Assembly: GCF_003143855.1 (NCBI RefSeq)
Contig: NZ_QFRK01000004.1
Span: 156,483-220,482 of the forward strand
Length of the DNA stretch: 64,000 bases
Direction of reading: 5' to 3'
DNA from: Streptomyces sp. NWU339
GTDB lineage: Bacteria > Actinomycetota > Actinomycetes > Streptomycetales > Streptomycetaceae
Shown: positions 16,868 through 24,276 of the stretch, piece by piece
How the letters are laid out: every line of letters begins with the position of its first letter
How positions within the stretch are numbered: position 1 is the stretch's first letter
Notes under the pieces: model-generated
Database searches by the model: none
What the model was told of the DNA's origin: nothing
What the model saw: the letters and a program-made list of their open reading frames with translations, nothing else
Translations under genes and position numbers: made by a program

Positions 16868-17390
16868 ACATCACTCGAGTCAGCGTATCCGGTCATGTTT
16901 CGATCACCGCCAGCACCCACATTCCCCAAACTCACCCAAGCACGCGCGGACGGCACCTCACGGCACCCTCCGATATCGGATCACCATCAGATCGTTTCCG
17001 ATCAGTTGACAGCAATGGACATTTGCCAACTTTCCGGACGCATCCCGTCCGCGCGCCGGGCGTGCGCCGAGCCACATCTCGGCGCTCGATCCATCCTGCC
17101 CGCCCCGCTGCCCGATTTGCCGCAATTGTCAAACGGATTCCCGTTGGCGGCAAATGCGCCCGCACGATGCGGCCAGTGAGGTCGGTCACGCGCATCCCGG
17201 CACGTCCACGACTCCCTGCGCGGGCGCTTTCCCTTCCACTTCCCTTCCACCGAACGCGAGTTGACCGTTGGCACTCGCAAAGGATCAAGTACCCCAAATA
17301 GCCCAAGACAAGATCAAACAGCGCCATACGTGACGCTCGCACTTGTTCCCGACATGTGCTCTCGCATACGTTCCCGGCCTGTCGGGCGGA
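16868..17390. other. Long non-coding gap rich in palindromes
   Basis: I see no credible gene in these ~520 nt between the polyprenyl synthase and the riboswitch. Composition is visibly less GC-rich than flanking genes. It includes the 12-bp palindrome TCCGATATCGGA (16969-16980) and a nested hairpin: ATTTGCCGC (17115-17123) with GCGGCAAAT (17147-17155), enclosing AACGG/CCGTT. It probably carries the promoter(s) for the riboswitch gene. Confidence 0.5.
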
Positions 17391-17572
17391 CGCCGAATCC
17401 TGCCGCCGCCCGCGCCACCCGTCGATCAACTCACTCACGCACGGCAGGAGCGGGGGACCCAGGTAAGTCGCCGGACCGGTTCGCACCGGGACGGCTCGGG
17501 GTGAAGCCATGCCCTCAGGGGCGCGGCCGGGCACTCTCCCGCCCGAACCCGACAGCTCACCTCGTAGGCGTA
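17391..17572 (+). promoter_or_regulatory. ydaO-yuaA (cyclic di-AMP) riboswitch
   Basis: The conserved blocks of the ydaO motif are all present in order: CGCCGAATCCTGCC, GGAGCGGGGGACCCA, GGGGTGAAGCC, then CCGAACCCGACAGCTCACCT and CGTAGGCG. It ends 16 nt before the start of the lysozyme-like gene, with the ribosome site GGAGAGGAA just after it. In actinobacteria this riboswitch turns off cell-wall lytic enzymes when c-di-AMP is high. Boundaries are by eye. Confidence 0.93.
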
Positions 17573-17588
17573 GGAGAGGAACGCACAC

Positions 17589-18089
17589 ATGCCCGCCATG
17601 CCCGCATCCGGTCAGCGCCGCTTCGGCCGCACCCGCCTCGTCCGCTCCCTCGCCGTCGCCGGCGTGGCCGCGATCGCCCTTCCGGTGTTCGGCGCCACCA
17701 GCGCCTCCGCCGCTCCCGCCACCCCCGTGTCGTCCGCCCCGGCCGCCGCCGGCACCGAGACGGCGTACCCGGACAACCTCGACGGCTGGATCCGCGAGTC
17801 GCTGTCGATCATGGCGCAGCACGGCATTCCCGGCAGCTACGACTCCATCCACCGCAACATCATGCGCGAGTCCTCCGGCAACCCGCAGGCCATCAACCTG
17901 TGGGACTCCAACGCCGTCGCCGGCACCCCGTCGAAGGGCCTGCTGCAGGTCATCGACCCGACCTTCCAGGCGTACCACGTGCCCGGCACGGCCTTCGACC
18001 CGTTCGACCCGGTCGCGAACATCGCGGCGGCCTGCAACTACGCGGCGGACCGCTACGGCTCGATCGACAACGTCTTCGGCGCCTACTGA
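17589..18089 (+). CDS. Secreted lysozyme-like transglycosylase
   Basis: 166 residues. A Sec signal peptide (RSLAVAGVAAIALPVFGATSASA, cleaved near residue 40) precedes a ~110-residue lytic transglycosylase domain. It contains the catalytic glutamate in HRNIMRESSGNPQA and the SKGLLQVIDPTFQAYH motif typical of the SLT/lysozyme fold. It would cleave peptidoglycan outside the cell during growth or spore germination. ATG 17589 follows GGAGAGGAA. There is no LysM or other wall-binding domain. Expression is controlled by the c-di-AMP riboswitch immediately upstream. Confidence 0.92.
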   Translation: MPAMPASGQRRFGRTRLVRSLAVAGVAAIALPVFGATSASAAPATPVSSAPAAAGTETAYPDNLDGWIRESLSIMAQHGIPGSYDSIHRNIMRESSGNPQAINLWDSNAVAGTPSKGLLQVIDPTFQAYHVPGTAFDPFDPVANIAAACNYAADRYGSIDNVFGAY

Positions 18090-18127
18090 GACGTCCGGGC
18101 GCACCGGGGCACACCCGGCCCACGGGG

Positions 18128-19003
18128 TCACCCGTCGGGGCGGAGGCCGGGACGGCACGTGTCAGGACGCGTGCCGTCCCGCCCCGCCCCGTCCGTTCCG
18201 CCGAACAACCGCTCGAGGACGACGGCCACGCCGTCGTCCTCGTTCGTCGTGGTGATCTCGTCGGCCACCGCCTTCAGCTCGGGATGCGCGTTGGCCATGG
18301 CGACACCGTGGGCCGCCCAGCGGAACATCGGGACGTCGTTGGGCATGTCGCCGAAGGCGACGGTCCGTTCCCGGCTCAGCCCCAGGTGCTCGGCGGCCAG
18401 CGCCAGCCCCGTCGCCTTGGTGACACCGCACGGCTGGAGCTCCACGGTGCCCGGCCCCGACATGGTGACCGTGGCCAGCGAACCGACCACCGAACGCGCC
18501 GTCGCCGCCAACTCGTCGTCACTCAGGAAGGGGTGACGCAACAGCACCTTGGTGATCGGCAGGACCCACAGATCGTCCCGTCGCCCGATCCGCACGGCGG
18601 GCAGCGTCGGGTGCGGCATCCGATAGCCCGGCTCGATCAGGGTGAGTCCGTCGATCCCGTCCTGGTCGACCGCGGCGTACACCTCCCCCACCTCGGCCTC
18701 GATCTTGCCGAGCGCGGTCTCCGCCAGTTCCCGGTCCAGCGTGACGGAGTGGAGCAGCCGGTTCGCGCCGGCGTCGTACACCTGCGCGCCCTGTCCGCAC
18801 ACCGCGAGCCCCGTGCTCCCCAGCCGCTCCAGGAGCGGCCGCACTCCGGGCGCCGGACGGCCCGTCACCACGAGATGCCGGGCACCGGCCCGCGTCGCCA
18901 GTGCCAGTGCGGCGAGAGACCGGTCGGAGAGAGAGTCGTCGCCGCGCAGCAGCGTCCCGTCCAGGTCGGTGGCGATGAGTGAACAATCGGTGGGTGCGGC
19001 CAT
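18128..19003 (-). CDS. Cof-type HAD-superfamily phosphatase
   Basis: 291 residues, cytosolic. HAD motifs in order: ATDLDGTLLRGD (nucleophile Asp and acid Asp), VVTGRPAPG (motif II Thr), the lysine motif around CGVTKATGLALAAEHLG, and FGDMPNDVPMF (motif IV Asp). A type IIB cap lies between. Such enzymes dephosphorylate sugar phosphates, FMN or similar; no substrate can be assigned. The C-terminal tail (DGAGRDGTRPDTCRPG) is encoded over a strong hairpin that also serves as terminator for the converging lysozyme-like gene. Confidence 0.88.
   Translation of the reverse strand: MAAPTDCSLIATDLDGTLLRGDDSLSDRSLAALALATRAGARHLVVTGRPAPGVRPLLERLGSTGLAVCGQGAQVYDAGANRLLHSVTLDRELAETALGKIEAEVGEVYAAVDQDGIDGLTLIEPGYRMPHPTLPAVRIGRRDDLWVLPITKVLLRHPFLSDDELAATARSVVGSLATVTMSGPGTVELQPCGVTKATGLALAAEHLGLSRERTVAFGDMPNDVPMFRWAAHGVAMANAHPELKAVADEITTTNEDDGVAVVLERLFGGTDGAGRDGTRPDTCRPGLRPDG
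18149..18180 (+). terminator. Terminator of the lysozyme-like gene, overlapping the HAD gene 3' end
   Basis: An 11-bp perfect stem (18149-18159 with 18170-18180, 10-nt loop) lies 60-91 nt past the lysozyme-like stop codon and inside the last codons of the HAD gene. Confidence 0.6.
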
Positions 19004-19192
19004 GATCAGAGAATACGGACACCACGCCCACCCGACTCACCCTCGTCCGGAACGTCTCCGTCCGCACTCCCGCACCCCTTATCCTTCGCGCCACACCGCC
19101 GGGCCGTCGCCGCGCGACCGCTCCACCACGACCGCGCGCCCGGCCGCTTCCGTCATCACCGGGTACGAACCTGTTAAAGGCCTCTGCACCAC

Positions 19193-19222
19193 TTGGCAAC
19201 AACATGGTCCGCTACCTACCGT
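19193..19222 (+). promoter_or_regulatory. Probable promoter of the plus-strand glycan operon
   Basis: TTGGCA (19193-19198) and TACCGT (19217-19222) are separated by 18 bp, upstream of the acyltransferase GTG at 19282. Judged by eye against the vegetative consensus. Confidence 0.4.
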
Positions 19223-19281
19223 CCTGGTGGTCCCGGGCGGTACCTTCCAAGAGTCCAGGGGGGACTTGATCGGGGGGTCAG

Positions 19282-20376
19282 GTGAGCAGTGGACGCACAC
19301 GTGTGCTGAGGCTCGAGGAGCTCGGCGAGGGGGAGCGGGAACGCTGGCGTGAGCTGCGCGCCGCGACGGACGCACCACGCAGCCCTTTCATGGAACCGGA
19401 GTTCGCCACCGCCGTGTCCCGGGTGCGGCCGCAGGCCCGGGTGGCGGTCCTGTACGAGGGGACGTCCGCCGAACCGGCCGGCTTCCTGCCTTACGAGCGG
19501 GGCGCGTTGGGGCAGGGCCGGGCGATCGGGCTCGGGGTGTCGGACTGCCAGGGCGCCGTCCTGCGTCCGGGCCTCGCCCCGGAGACCGGTGAACTGCTGC
19601 GCGCCTGCTCGGTGTCGAGCTTCGCCTTCGACAACCTGGAGGCGAACCAGGCCCTGTTCGTCCCGCACGCGGCTGAGGAGCACGCCACCTATGTCATCGA
19701 CGTGGAGAAGGGCTACGAGACCTACGAGTCCGTACTGCGCACCCAGTCGCCGAAGTTCCTGAAGACCACACTGGCCAAGGAGCGCAGGCTCGGCCGTCAG
19801 GCGGCCGGACCGGTGCGGTTCGTCTTCGACGAACGCGAACCGGCCGCGCTGCGCGCTCTCATCGAGTGGAAGTCGGCCCAGTACCGCAGGACCGGTCGGC
19901 GCGACCGGTTCGCGCAGGAGTGGATCACGCGGCTCGTGGGCCGCCTGGCCGAGACCCGGGCACCGGAGTGCACGGGCACGCTGTCCGTCCTGTACGCCGG
20001 GGACCGCCCCGTCGCCGCGCACTTCGGCCTGCGCTCGGCCTCGGTCCTGGCCTGCTGGTTCCCGGCGTACGACGTGGAGTTCGCGAAGTACTCGCCGGGG
20101 CTCGTGCTGCATCTGCGCATGGCCGAGGCGGCGGCCGGCGAGGGCATCGGCCTGCTCGACATGGGGCGCGGCCCGGCCGAGTACAAGGACTCGCTGAAGA
20201 CGGGCGAACTCGCCGTCTACGAAGGAGAGGCGATGCGTCCGGGCCTGGGCGCCGCGCTGCACCTGCTGCGCCGCGAGCCCGTACGCCGTGCGCACGGCTT
20301 CGTCCGCGCCCACCCGCGCCTCGCGTCGCTGGCGTCGCGGGCGCTGAAGGGGGCGGGGCGGCTGCGCCGGTCATGA
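19282..20376 (+). CDS. CelD/BcsL-type GNAT acyltransferase
   Basis: 364 residues. Two GNAT-like halves, as in the FemAB/CelD proteins. Conserved features are an N-terminal SPFMEPEFATAVSRVRP, YESVLRTQSPKFLKTTLAKERRL in the middle, then ALIEWKSAQYRRTGR, VLYAGDRPVAAHFGLRSASVLACWFPAYD and LLDMGRGPAEYKDSLKTG. Members typically acetylate cell-surface polysaccharides or their precursors. It opens a three-gene plus-strand operon with a GT2 and a polysaccharide deacetylase. The stop codon lies within a 13-bp tandem repeat that leads into the next gene. Confidence 0.85.
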   Translation: MSSGRTRVLRLEELGEGERERWRELRAATDAPRSPFMEPEFATAVSRVRPQARVAVLYEGTSAEPAGFLPYERGALGQGRAIGLGVSDCQGAVLRPGLAPETGELLRACSVSSFAFDNLEANQALFVPHAAEEHATYVIDVEKGYETYESVLRTQSPKFLKTTLAKERRLGRQAAGPVRFVFDEREPAALRALIEWKSAQYRRTGRRDRFAQEWITRLVGRLAETRAPECTGTLSVLYAGDRPVAAHFGLRSASVLACWFPAYDVEFAKYSPGLVLHLRMAEAAAGEGIGLLDMGRGPAEYKDSLKTGELAVYEGEAMRPGLGAALHLLRREPVRRAHGFVRAHPRLASLASRALKGAGRLRRS

Positions 20377-20434
20377 GGGGCCGTTCGTGAGGACAGTTCG
20401 CGAGGACCGTTCATGAGGACCGTTCATGAGAAGG
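20370..20434 (+). repeat. Five 13-bp tandem repeats carrying ribosome-site/start-like modules
   Basis: Units at 20370, 20383, 20396, 20409 and 20422 follow the pattern GTTCATGAGGACC with 1-4 changes. The last three units each provide a GAGGA-like ribosome site or an ATG, so GAGGACCGTTCATG is repeated. Because 13 is not a multiple of 3, the starts fall in different frames. Confidence 0.75.
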
Positions 20435-21802
20435 GGAGGGCTCGTGGCCCGCACGGCACGTACGCAGCAGGAGATACGGCGGTTCCTGGACATCGGAGCG
20501 GTTCAGGTCGCCGAACTGGACCTGAACGGTGAGGAGACCGCCCTCAGACCCGGTCCGGGCAGCCCACCGGTGACGCACGGAGAGGTGTTCGTACTGGTCA
20601 GGCAGGCAGGCCGACCGGTGGGCACGCTGCTGGGGCGGGTGCCGGAGGGGGCCGATCCGGCAACGGTCCTGGCGGCGCTCGCACGGCGGGCGCACGAGCA
20701 GGAACCGGCGGAGGGGCGAGGACAGGGGCAGGGCGCGGAGAGGTCCGTGGCCGCCGGACCGCCGCCGCCCCGCGCCTCGGTCGTCGTGGCCACCCGGGAG
20801 CGGGCCGGACAGCTTGCCCGCGCGCTCGACTCGATCCTCGCGCAGGACCATCCGGGCTTCGAGGTCGTCGTCGTCGACAACGCGCCCGTGTCGGACGAGA
20901 CGCGTGACCTGGTGGAGCGGAAGTACGGGGAGCGCGTGCGGTACGTGTGCGAGCCGGTCCCCGGGCTCGCGACCGCGCACAACACCGGGCTCGCCGCCGC
21001 CCGCGGCGAGGTGATCGCGTTCACCGACGACGACGTCGTCGCCGACCCCCGCTGGCTCACCGAGCTGACCGCGCCCTTCGCCTCCGACCCCGGGCTCGGC
21101 TGTGCCACCGGCCTGATCCTGCCCGCCCGGCTCCGCACCCCGGCCCAGGTCCTGCTGGAGAGCCACGGCGGTTTCGCGAAGGGGTTCACCCCGACGACGT
21201 ACGACCCGAAGGACCCGCCCCGCGACGAGCCGCTGTTCCCCTTCACTGCGGGCCGGTTCGGCTCCGGCGCGAACATGGCGTTCCGTGCGGAGGTGCTGCG
21301 CGGGGTCGGCGGCTTCGACCCGGCCACCGGGGCCGGAACGCCCGCCTGGGGCGGCGACGACCTCTACGGGTTCGTCCGGGTCCTCGCCCAGGGACACAGG
21401 CTTCACTACACGCCCGGCGCGCTGGTGTGGCACCACCACCGGGAGACCTGGGCCGACCTGGAGACCCAGGCGTTCGGCTACGGCGCCGGACTCACCGCCT
21501 ACCTCACCGCGATCCTGGTCAACCGGCCCGCGCTGCTGACGGCGTTCCTCGCCCGGGTGCCCCGCGGTCTGTCCCACGCCCGCGGGCTGACCGCCGTACG
21601 GGACACCGGCGGCGGGGGCGACGGCGGTGACGCCGGTGTCCCCGGTGACCGGGGGGCCGCGCCGGGCGACCACGACGCCCGCACGCATCCATGGCCACGT
21701 CGCCTCTCGCGCCTGCAGCGCAAGGGGATGCTGTACGGCCCGGTCGGTTATCTGCGGGCCCGGCGGGCGGCAGGGAGCCGGACGGGGAGGGGGACGAGAT
21801 GA
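20426..21802 (+). CDS. Family 2 glycosyltransferase
   Basis: 458 residues. An N-terminal ~110-residue extension is followed by a GT-A domain: ASVVVATRERAGQLARALDSIL, EVVVVDNAP, GLAAARGEVIAFTDDDVVADP (the DxD metal site), then GSGANMAFRAEVLRGVGGFD, GGDDLYGFVRVL, and the C-terminal WHHHRETWADL. It transfers a sugar from a nucleotide donor on the cytosolic side. It has no membrane helices. ATG 20426 lies in the last tandem-repeat unit. GTG 20444, with AAGGGGAGGG just before, is an equally good start. The stop overlaps the deacetylase start as ATGA. Confidence 0.88.
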   Translation: MRRGGLVARTARTQQEIRRFLDIGAVQVAELDLNGEETALRPGPGSPPVTHGEVFVLVRQAGRPVGTLLGRVPEGADPATVLAALARRAHEQEPAEGRGQGQGAERSVAAGPPPPRASVVVATRERAGQLARALDSILAQDHPGFEVVVVDNAPVSDETRDLVERKYGERVRYVCEPVPGLATAHNTGLAAARGEVIAFTDDDVVADPRWLTELTAPFASDPGLGCATGLILPARLRTPAQVLLESHGGFAKGFTPTTYDPKDPPRDEPLFPFTAGRFGSGANMAFRAEVLRGVGGFDPATGAGTPAWGGDDLYGFVRVLAQGHRLHYTPGALVWHHHRETWADLETQAFGYGAGLTAYLTAILVNRPALLTAFLARVPRGLSHARGLTAVRDTGGGGDGGDAGVPGDRGAAPGDHDARTHPWPRRLSRLQRKGMLYGPVGYLRARRAAGSRTGRGTR

Positions 21803-22611
21803 CGGCGTCGTCGCGGGGTCCGGCGGCCATCCCCGTGTTCCTCTACCACGCCGTGATGGACGATCCGCCCGGCTGGATCGCCGAGTTCACCGTCACGCCC
21901 CGGGAGTTCGCGGCCCATCTGGACGCCGTCGTGGACAGCGGCCGCACGCCCGTCACCATCAGCGCTCTCGCCGACCATCTGGCCGGGCGCGCGCCGCTGC
22001 CGCCCCGGCCGGTGCTCCTCACCTTCGACGACGGTTTCGCGGACCTGCCCGGCCCCACCGCGGAGGCACTGGCCGAACGCGCCCTGCCCGCCACCGCGTA
22101 CCTCACCACCGGCGCCATCACCCCGGGCGGCCGCAGCCTGCTCCCGCCGGCGCCGATGATGACCCTGGACCGGGTGGCGGCGCTGGAACGTTCCGGCATG
22201 GAGATCGGCAGCCACACGGTCAGCCACGCCCAGCTGGACACACTGACCGCCGGGCAGCTGCGCGCCGAACTGGTCGACTCCAAGGCCGCGCTGGAGGACA
22301 CCCTCGGCCGTCCCGTCCCCCACCTCGCCTACCCGCACGGCTACAACAGCCCTCGGGTGAGGGCCATGGCGTCCCGCGTCGGCTACGAGACGGCGACCGC
22401 GGTACGGCACGCACTCAGCTCGGACCGCGACGAGCGCTACCGCATCGCCCGCCTCATCGTCCGCCGCGGCCACACCGTCGCCGACGTCGCCACCTGGCTG
22501 GCGGGCGGCGGCGCCCGGGTCGCCCCCTACCGCGACGGCCCGAAGACGATCGGCTGGCGCTGGTACCGGCACGCCCGAGCGGCCCTGCGCGGACCGGAGT
22601 TCGCGGGCTGA
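21799..22611 (+). CDS. Polysaccharide deacetylase (NodB domain)
   Basis: 270 residues. NodB-type metal-dependent deacetylase: LLTFDDGFADL (catalytic and metal aspartates), IGSHTVSHAQLDTL (H-x3-H metal ligands) and HLAYPHGYNSPRVR (motif 3 region). It starts IPVFLYHAVMDD, as in deacetylases acting on poly-N-acetyl sugars. No signal peptide is visible, so it may act on a cytosolic precursor or use another export route. ATG 21799 overlaps the GT2 stop. It ends the plus-strand operon just before a strong terminator. Confidence 0.9.
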   Translation: MTASSRGPAAIPVFLYHAVMDDPPGWIAEFTVTPREFAAHLDAVVDSGRTPVTISALADHLAGRAPLPPRPVLLTFDDGFADLPGPTAEALAERALPATAYLTTGAITPGGRSLLPPAPMMTLDRVAALERSGMEIGSHTVSHAQLDTLTAGQLRAELVDSKAALEDTLGRPVPHLAYPHGYNSPRVRAMASRVGYETATAVRHALSSDRDERYRIARLIVRRGHTVADVATWLAGGGARVAPYRDGPKTIGWRWYRHARAALRGPEFAG

Positions 22612-22614
22612 ACG

Positions 22615-22657
22615 GACCGGGCGGTCGCTCCGGCCGTGTCGGGGCGACCGCCCGGTC
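22615..22657. terminator. Bidirectional terminator between converging glycan operons
   Basis: A 14-bp perfect stem (22615-22628 with 22644-22657, 15-nt loop) fills the 49-nt gap between the deacetylase and the GH26-like gene. Confidence 0.88.
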
Positions 22658-22660
22658 ACG

Positions 22661-23854
22661 TCACTTCGTCGGCTGGTTCAGGTACGGGTCGGACACCACC
22701 TCGCGCAGGCTTTCCCACGCCGCCTCGTTGGCCACGGCCAGATCGCAGTGCGGTCCGGGATCACGGTGGTTCCACTGGAGCGCGGCCTTGACCCCGTCCA
22801 GCCCCTTCAGTACGGGCGGTACCCGCGCATACCACTCGGCCTGCCGCTCCGACCGCGAGTCGTCGGCCGCCGAGCCGAACTCGGAGAGCATCAGCGGTTT
22901 GTCGGCGGAGATGTTCTCGCGTATCCAGTCGTGCGTGGCCGTCTGGGTCTGTTCGAAGGTCAGCCACTTCGTCTTGTGGCAGCGGTAGTAGTTGTACTGG
23001 TTGTAGCCGATCCAGTCGACGTACTCGTCCCCCGGGTACATCCCCTTGAACAGGTCACCGTGACTCAGGTACCCGGTGATGATCCAGGTCCACACCACGT
23101 TGTCCACGCCCAGCTCCCGGAACCGGTCGTGGATGTGCCGGTACGCCTTCACGTACTGGGCCGGTGTGCCGTTGTCCGGGGTGCGCGTGTCCATCTCCAG
23201 GTCGAAGGAGAGGAAGACCTTCTTCCCGGTGCGCTGCCCGTAGTCCTTGACGCGCCGGGCCTGGACGTCGATCACGGTCGCGTCCAGGTCACCGTCGGCT
23301 ATCTCCTGCCACGTCGGCTGCTGTTCCTTCGTGCCGCCCCACCACTTGCTCTCCCAGGACAGCAGCAGCATGCGGTCCTTGCCGACCCGTTGCTCCTCCG
23401 GGCTCAGCAACTGCCCCTCCCTGCGGGTGCCTTCGGGCAGGGACATGTCGTGGTACGTGTACACGATGTCGAGCTTGCGGCCCACTCGTTGCTCGTAGGC
23501 CTCCACCCTGTTCTCCAGGTCGGCCCGTTCGTGCGGCACGAACGCCCCGAACCAGGCGCCGCACGGCGGTTCGAGCAGCTCCGTGGGCCGGCACTCCTCG
23601 CCCATTCCGGAGGGTTCCGAGCCGGACGGCCCGGAGGCGTCGCGCAGCGCGAGTACGGCGACCAGCACCGCGCAGACGACCACGGCGGAGGTGATCAACG
23701 GCCGTCGGCGGTTCGCGGCCGGCCTGGTTCCGGGTGTGCGGTGCCGACCGGTGCCGGGGCCGGGCCCCGGGTGCGCGGTGGTGTTCGTGCCGGTGGAGCG
23801 CCGGGCGCGGCGCAGAGCGGCGGCGATACGGTGAAAGGGACGGGCGAACCTCAC
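22661..23854 (-). CDS. Membrane-anchored GH26-like glycoside hydrolase
   Basis: 397 residues. A basic N-terminus and one hydrophobic segment (PLITSAVVVCAVLVAVLAL, ~52-70) place the catalytic part outside the cell. The (beta/alpha)8-type domain has CGAWFGAFVPHE, LLLSWESKWWGG, the probable acid/base Glu in LSFDLEMDT, WTWIITGYL, DEYVDWIGYNQYNYY and the probable nucleophile in KPLMLSEFGSA. GH26 enzymes cut beta-mannans or mixed-link glucans, and some edit the polysaccharide made by their own cluster. The GTG start overlaps the stop of the upstream small membrane-protein gene, so it ends a five-gene minus-strand operon. Confidence 0.82.
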   Translation of the reverse strand: MRFARPFHRIAAALRRARRSTGTNTTAHPGPGPGTGRHRTPGTRPAANRRRPLITSAVVVCAVLVAVLALRDASGPSGSEPSGMGEECRPTELLEPPCGAWFGAFVPHERADLENRVEAYEQRVGRKLDIVYTYHDMSLPEGTRREGQLLSPEEQRVGKDRMLLLSWESKWWGGTKEQQPTWQEIADGDLDATVIDVQARRVKDYGQRTGKKVFLSFDLEMDTRTPDNGTPAQYVKAYRHIHDRFRELGVDNVVWTWIITGYLSHGDLFKGMYPGDEYVDWIGYNQYNYYRCHKTKWLTFEQTQTATHDWIRENISADKPLMLSEFGSAADDSRSERQAEWYARVPPVLKGLDGVKAALQWNHRDPGPHCDLAVANEAAWESLREVVSDPYLNQPTK

Positions 23855-24276
23855 AGGACGGAACCCTTCCGTGTCCTCGGCGGGGAGGCACGCAGCCGCG
23901 GGAAGAACGCGGCGAGCGTGGTCAGCAGCGTCAGGGCCAACAGCACCCGCTGCGCGCTGAAGGCATGGGTGGCGATCAGCGCCGTCGCGACGATCATCAC
24001 CGCGCCGATACTGACGAACACGACCAGCATCAGTCGTTCCAGCAGGTCGGAGTGGCGGGCGAAGTCGGGGTCGCGCCGCTCGACGGGCCCCCGCGCCGCG
24101 CGCGTGCGCAGGGCGGGACCGCAGAGGCCGACCAGGGCGGCGCCGGGCCCCGCCGCCAGGAAGACGACGACGGCCGCACCCCGCAGCGGCGATCCGCCGG
24201 GGAGGGCGAGCGCGGCCAGCGCCAGCCAGCCGCCGAACGGCGGGAGCATCCTGATCACGAAGTCCTGCGGTGTCAT
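23851..24276 (-). CDS. Small polytopic membrane protein
   Basis: 141 residues with about four hydrophobic segments (GGWLALAALALP, GAAVVVFLAAGPGAALVGL, LMLVVFVSIGAVMIVATALIA and VLLALTLLTTLAAFF). The ATG at 24276 overlaps the preceding gene's stop, and its own stop overlaps the GH26-like start, so all three are translationally coupled. No family recognised. Tight coupling suggests a partner of the large polytopic protein encoded just before. Confidence 0.8.
   Translation of the reverse strand: MTPQDFVIRMLPPFGGWLALAALALPGGSPLRGAAVVVFLAAGPGAALVGLCGPALRTRAARGPVERRDPDFARHSDLLERLMLVVFVSIGAVMIVATALIATHAFSAQRVLLALTLLTTLAAFFPRLRASPPRTRKGSVL

Noticed and set aside
16268..17179. Open frame covering the polyprenyl synthase antisense strand and the gap upstream
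   Set aside because: Starts antisense to a certain gene and continues into palindrome-rich non-coding sequence.
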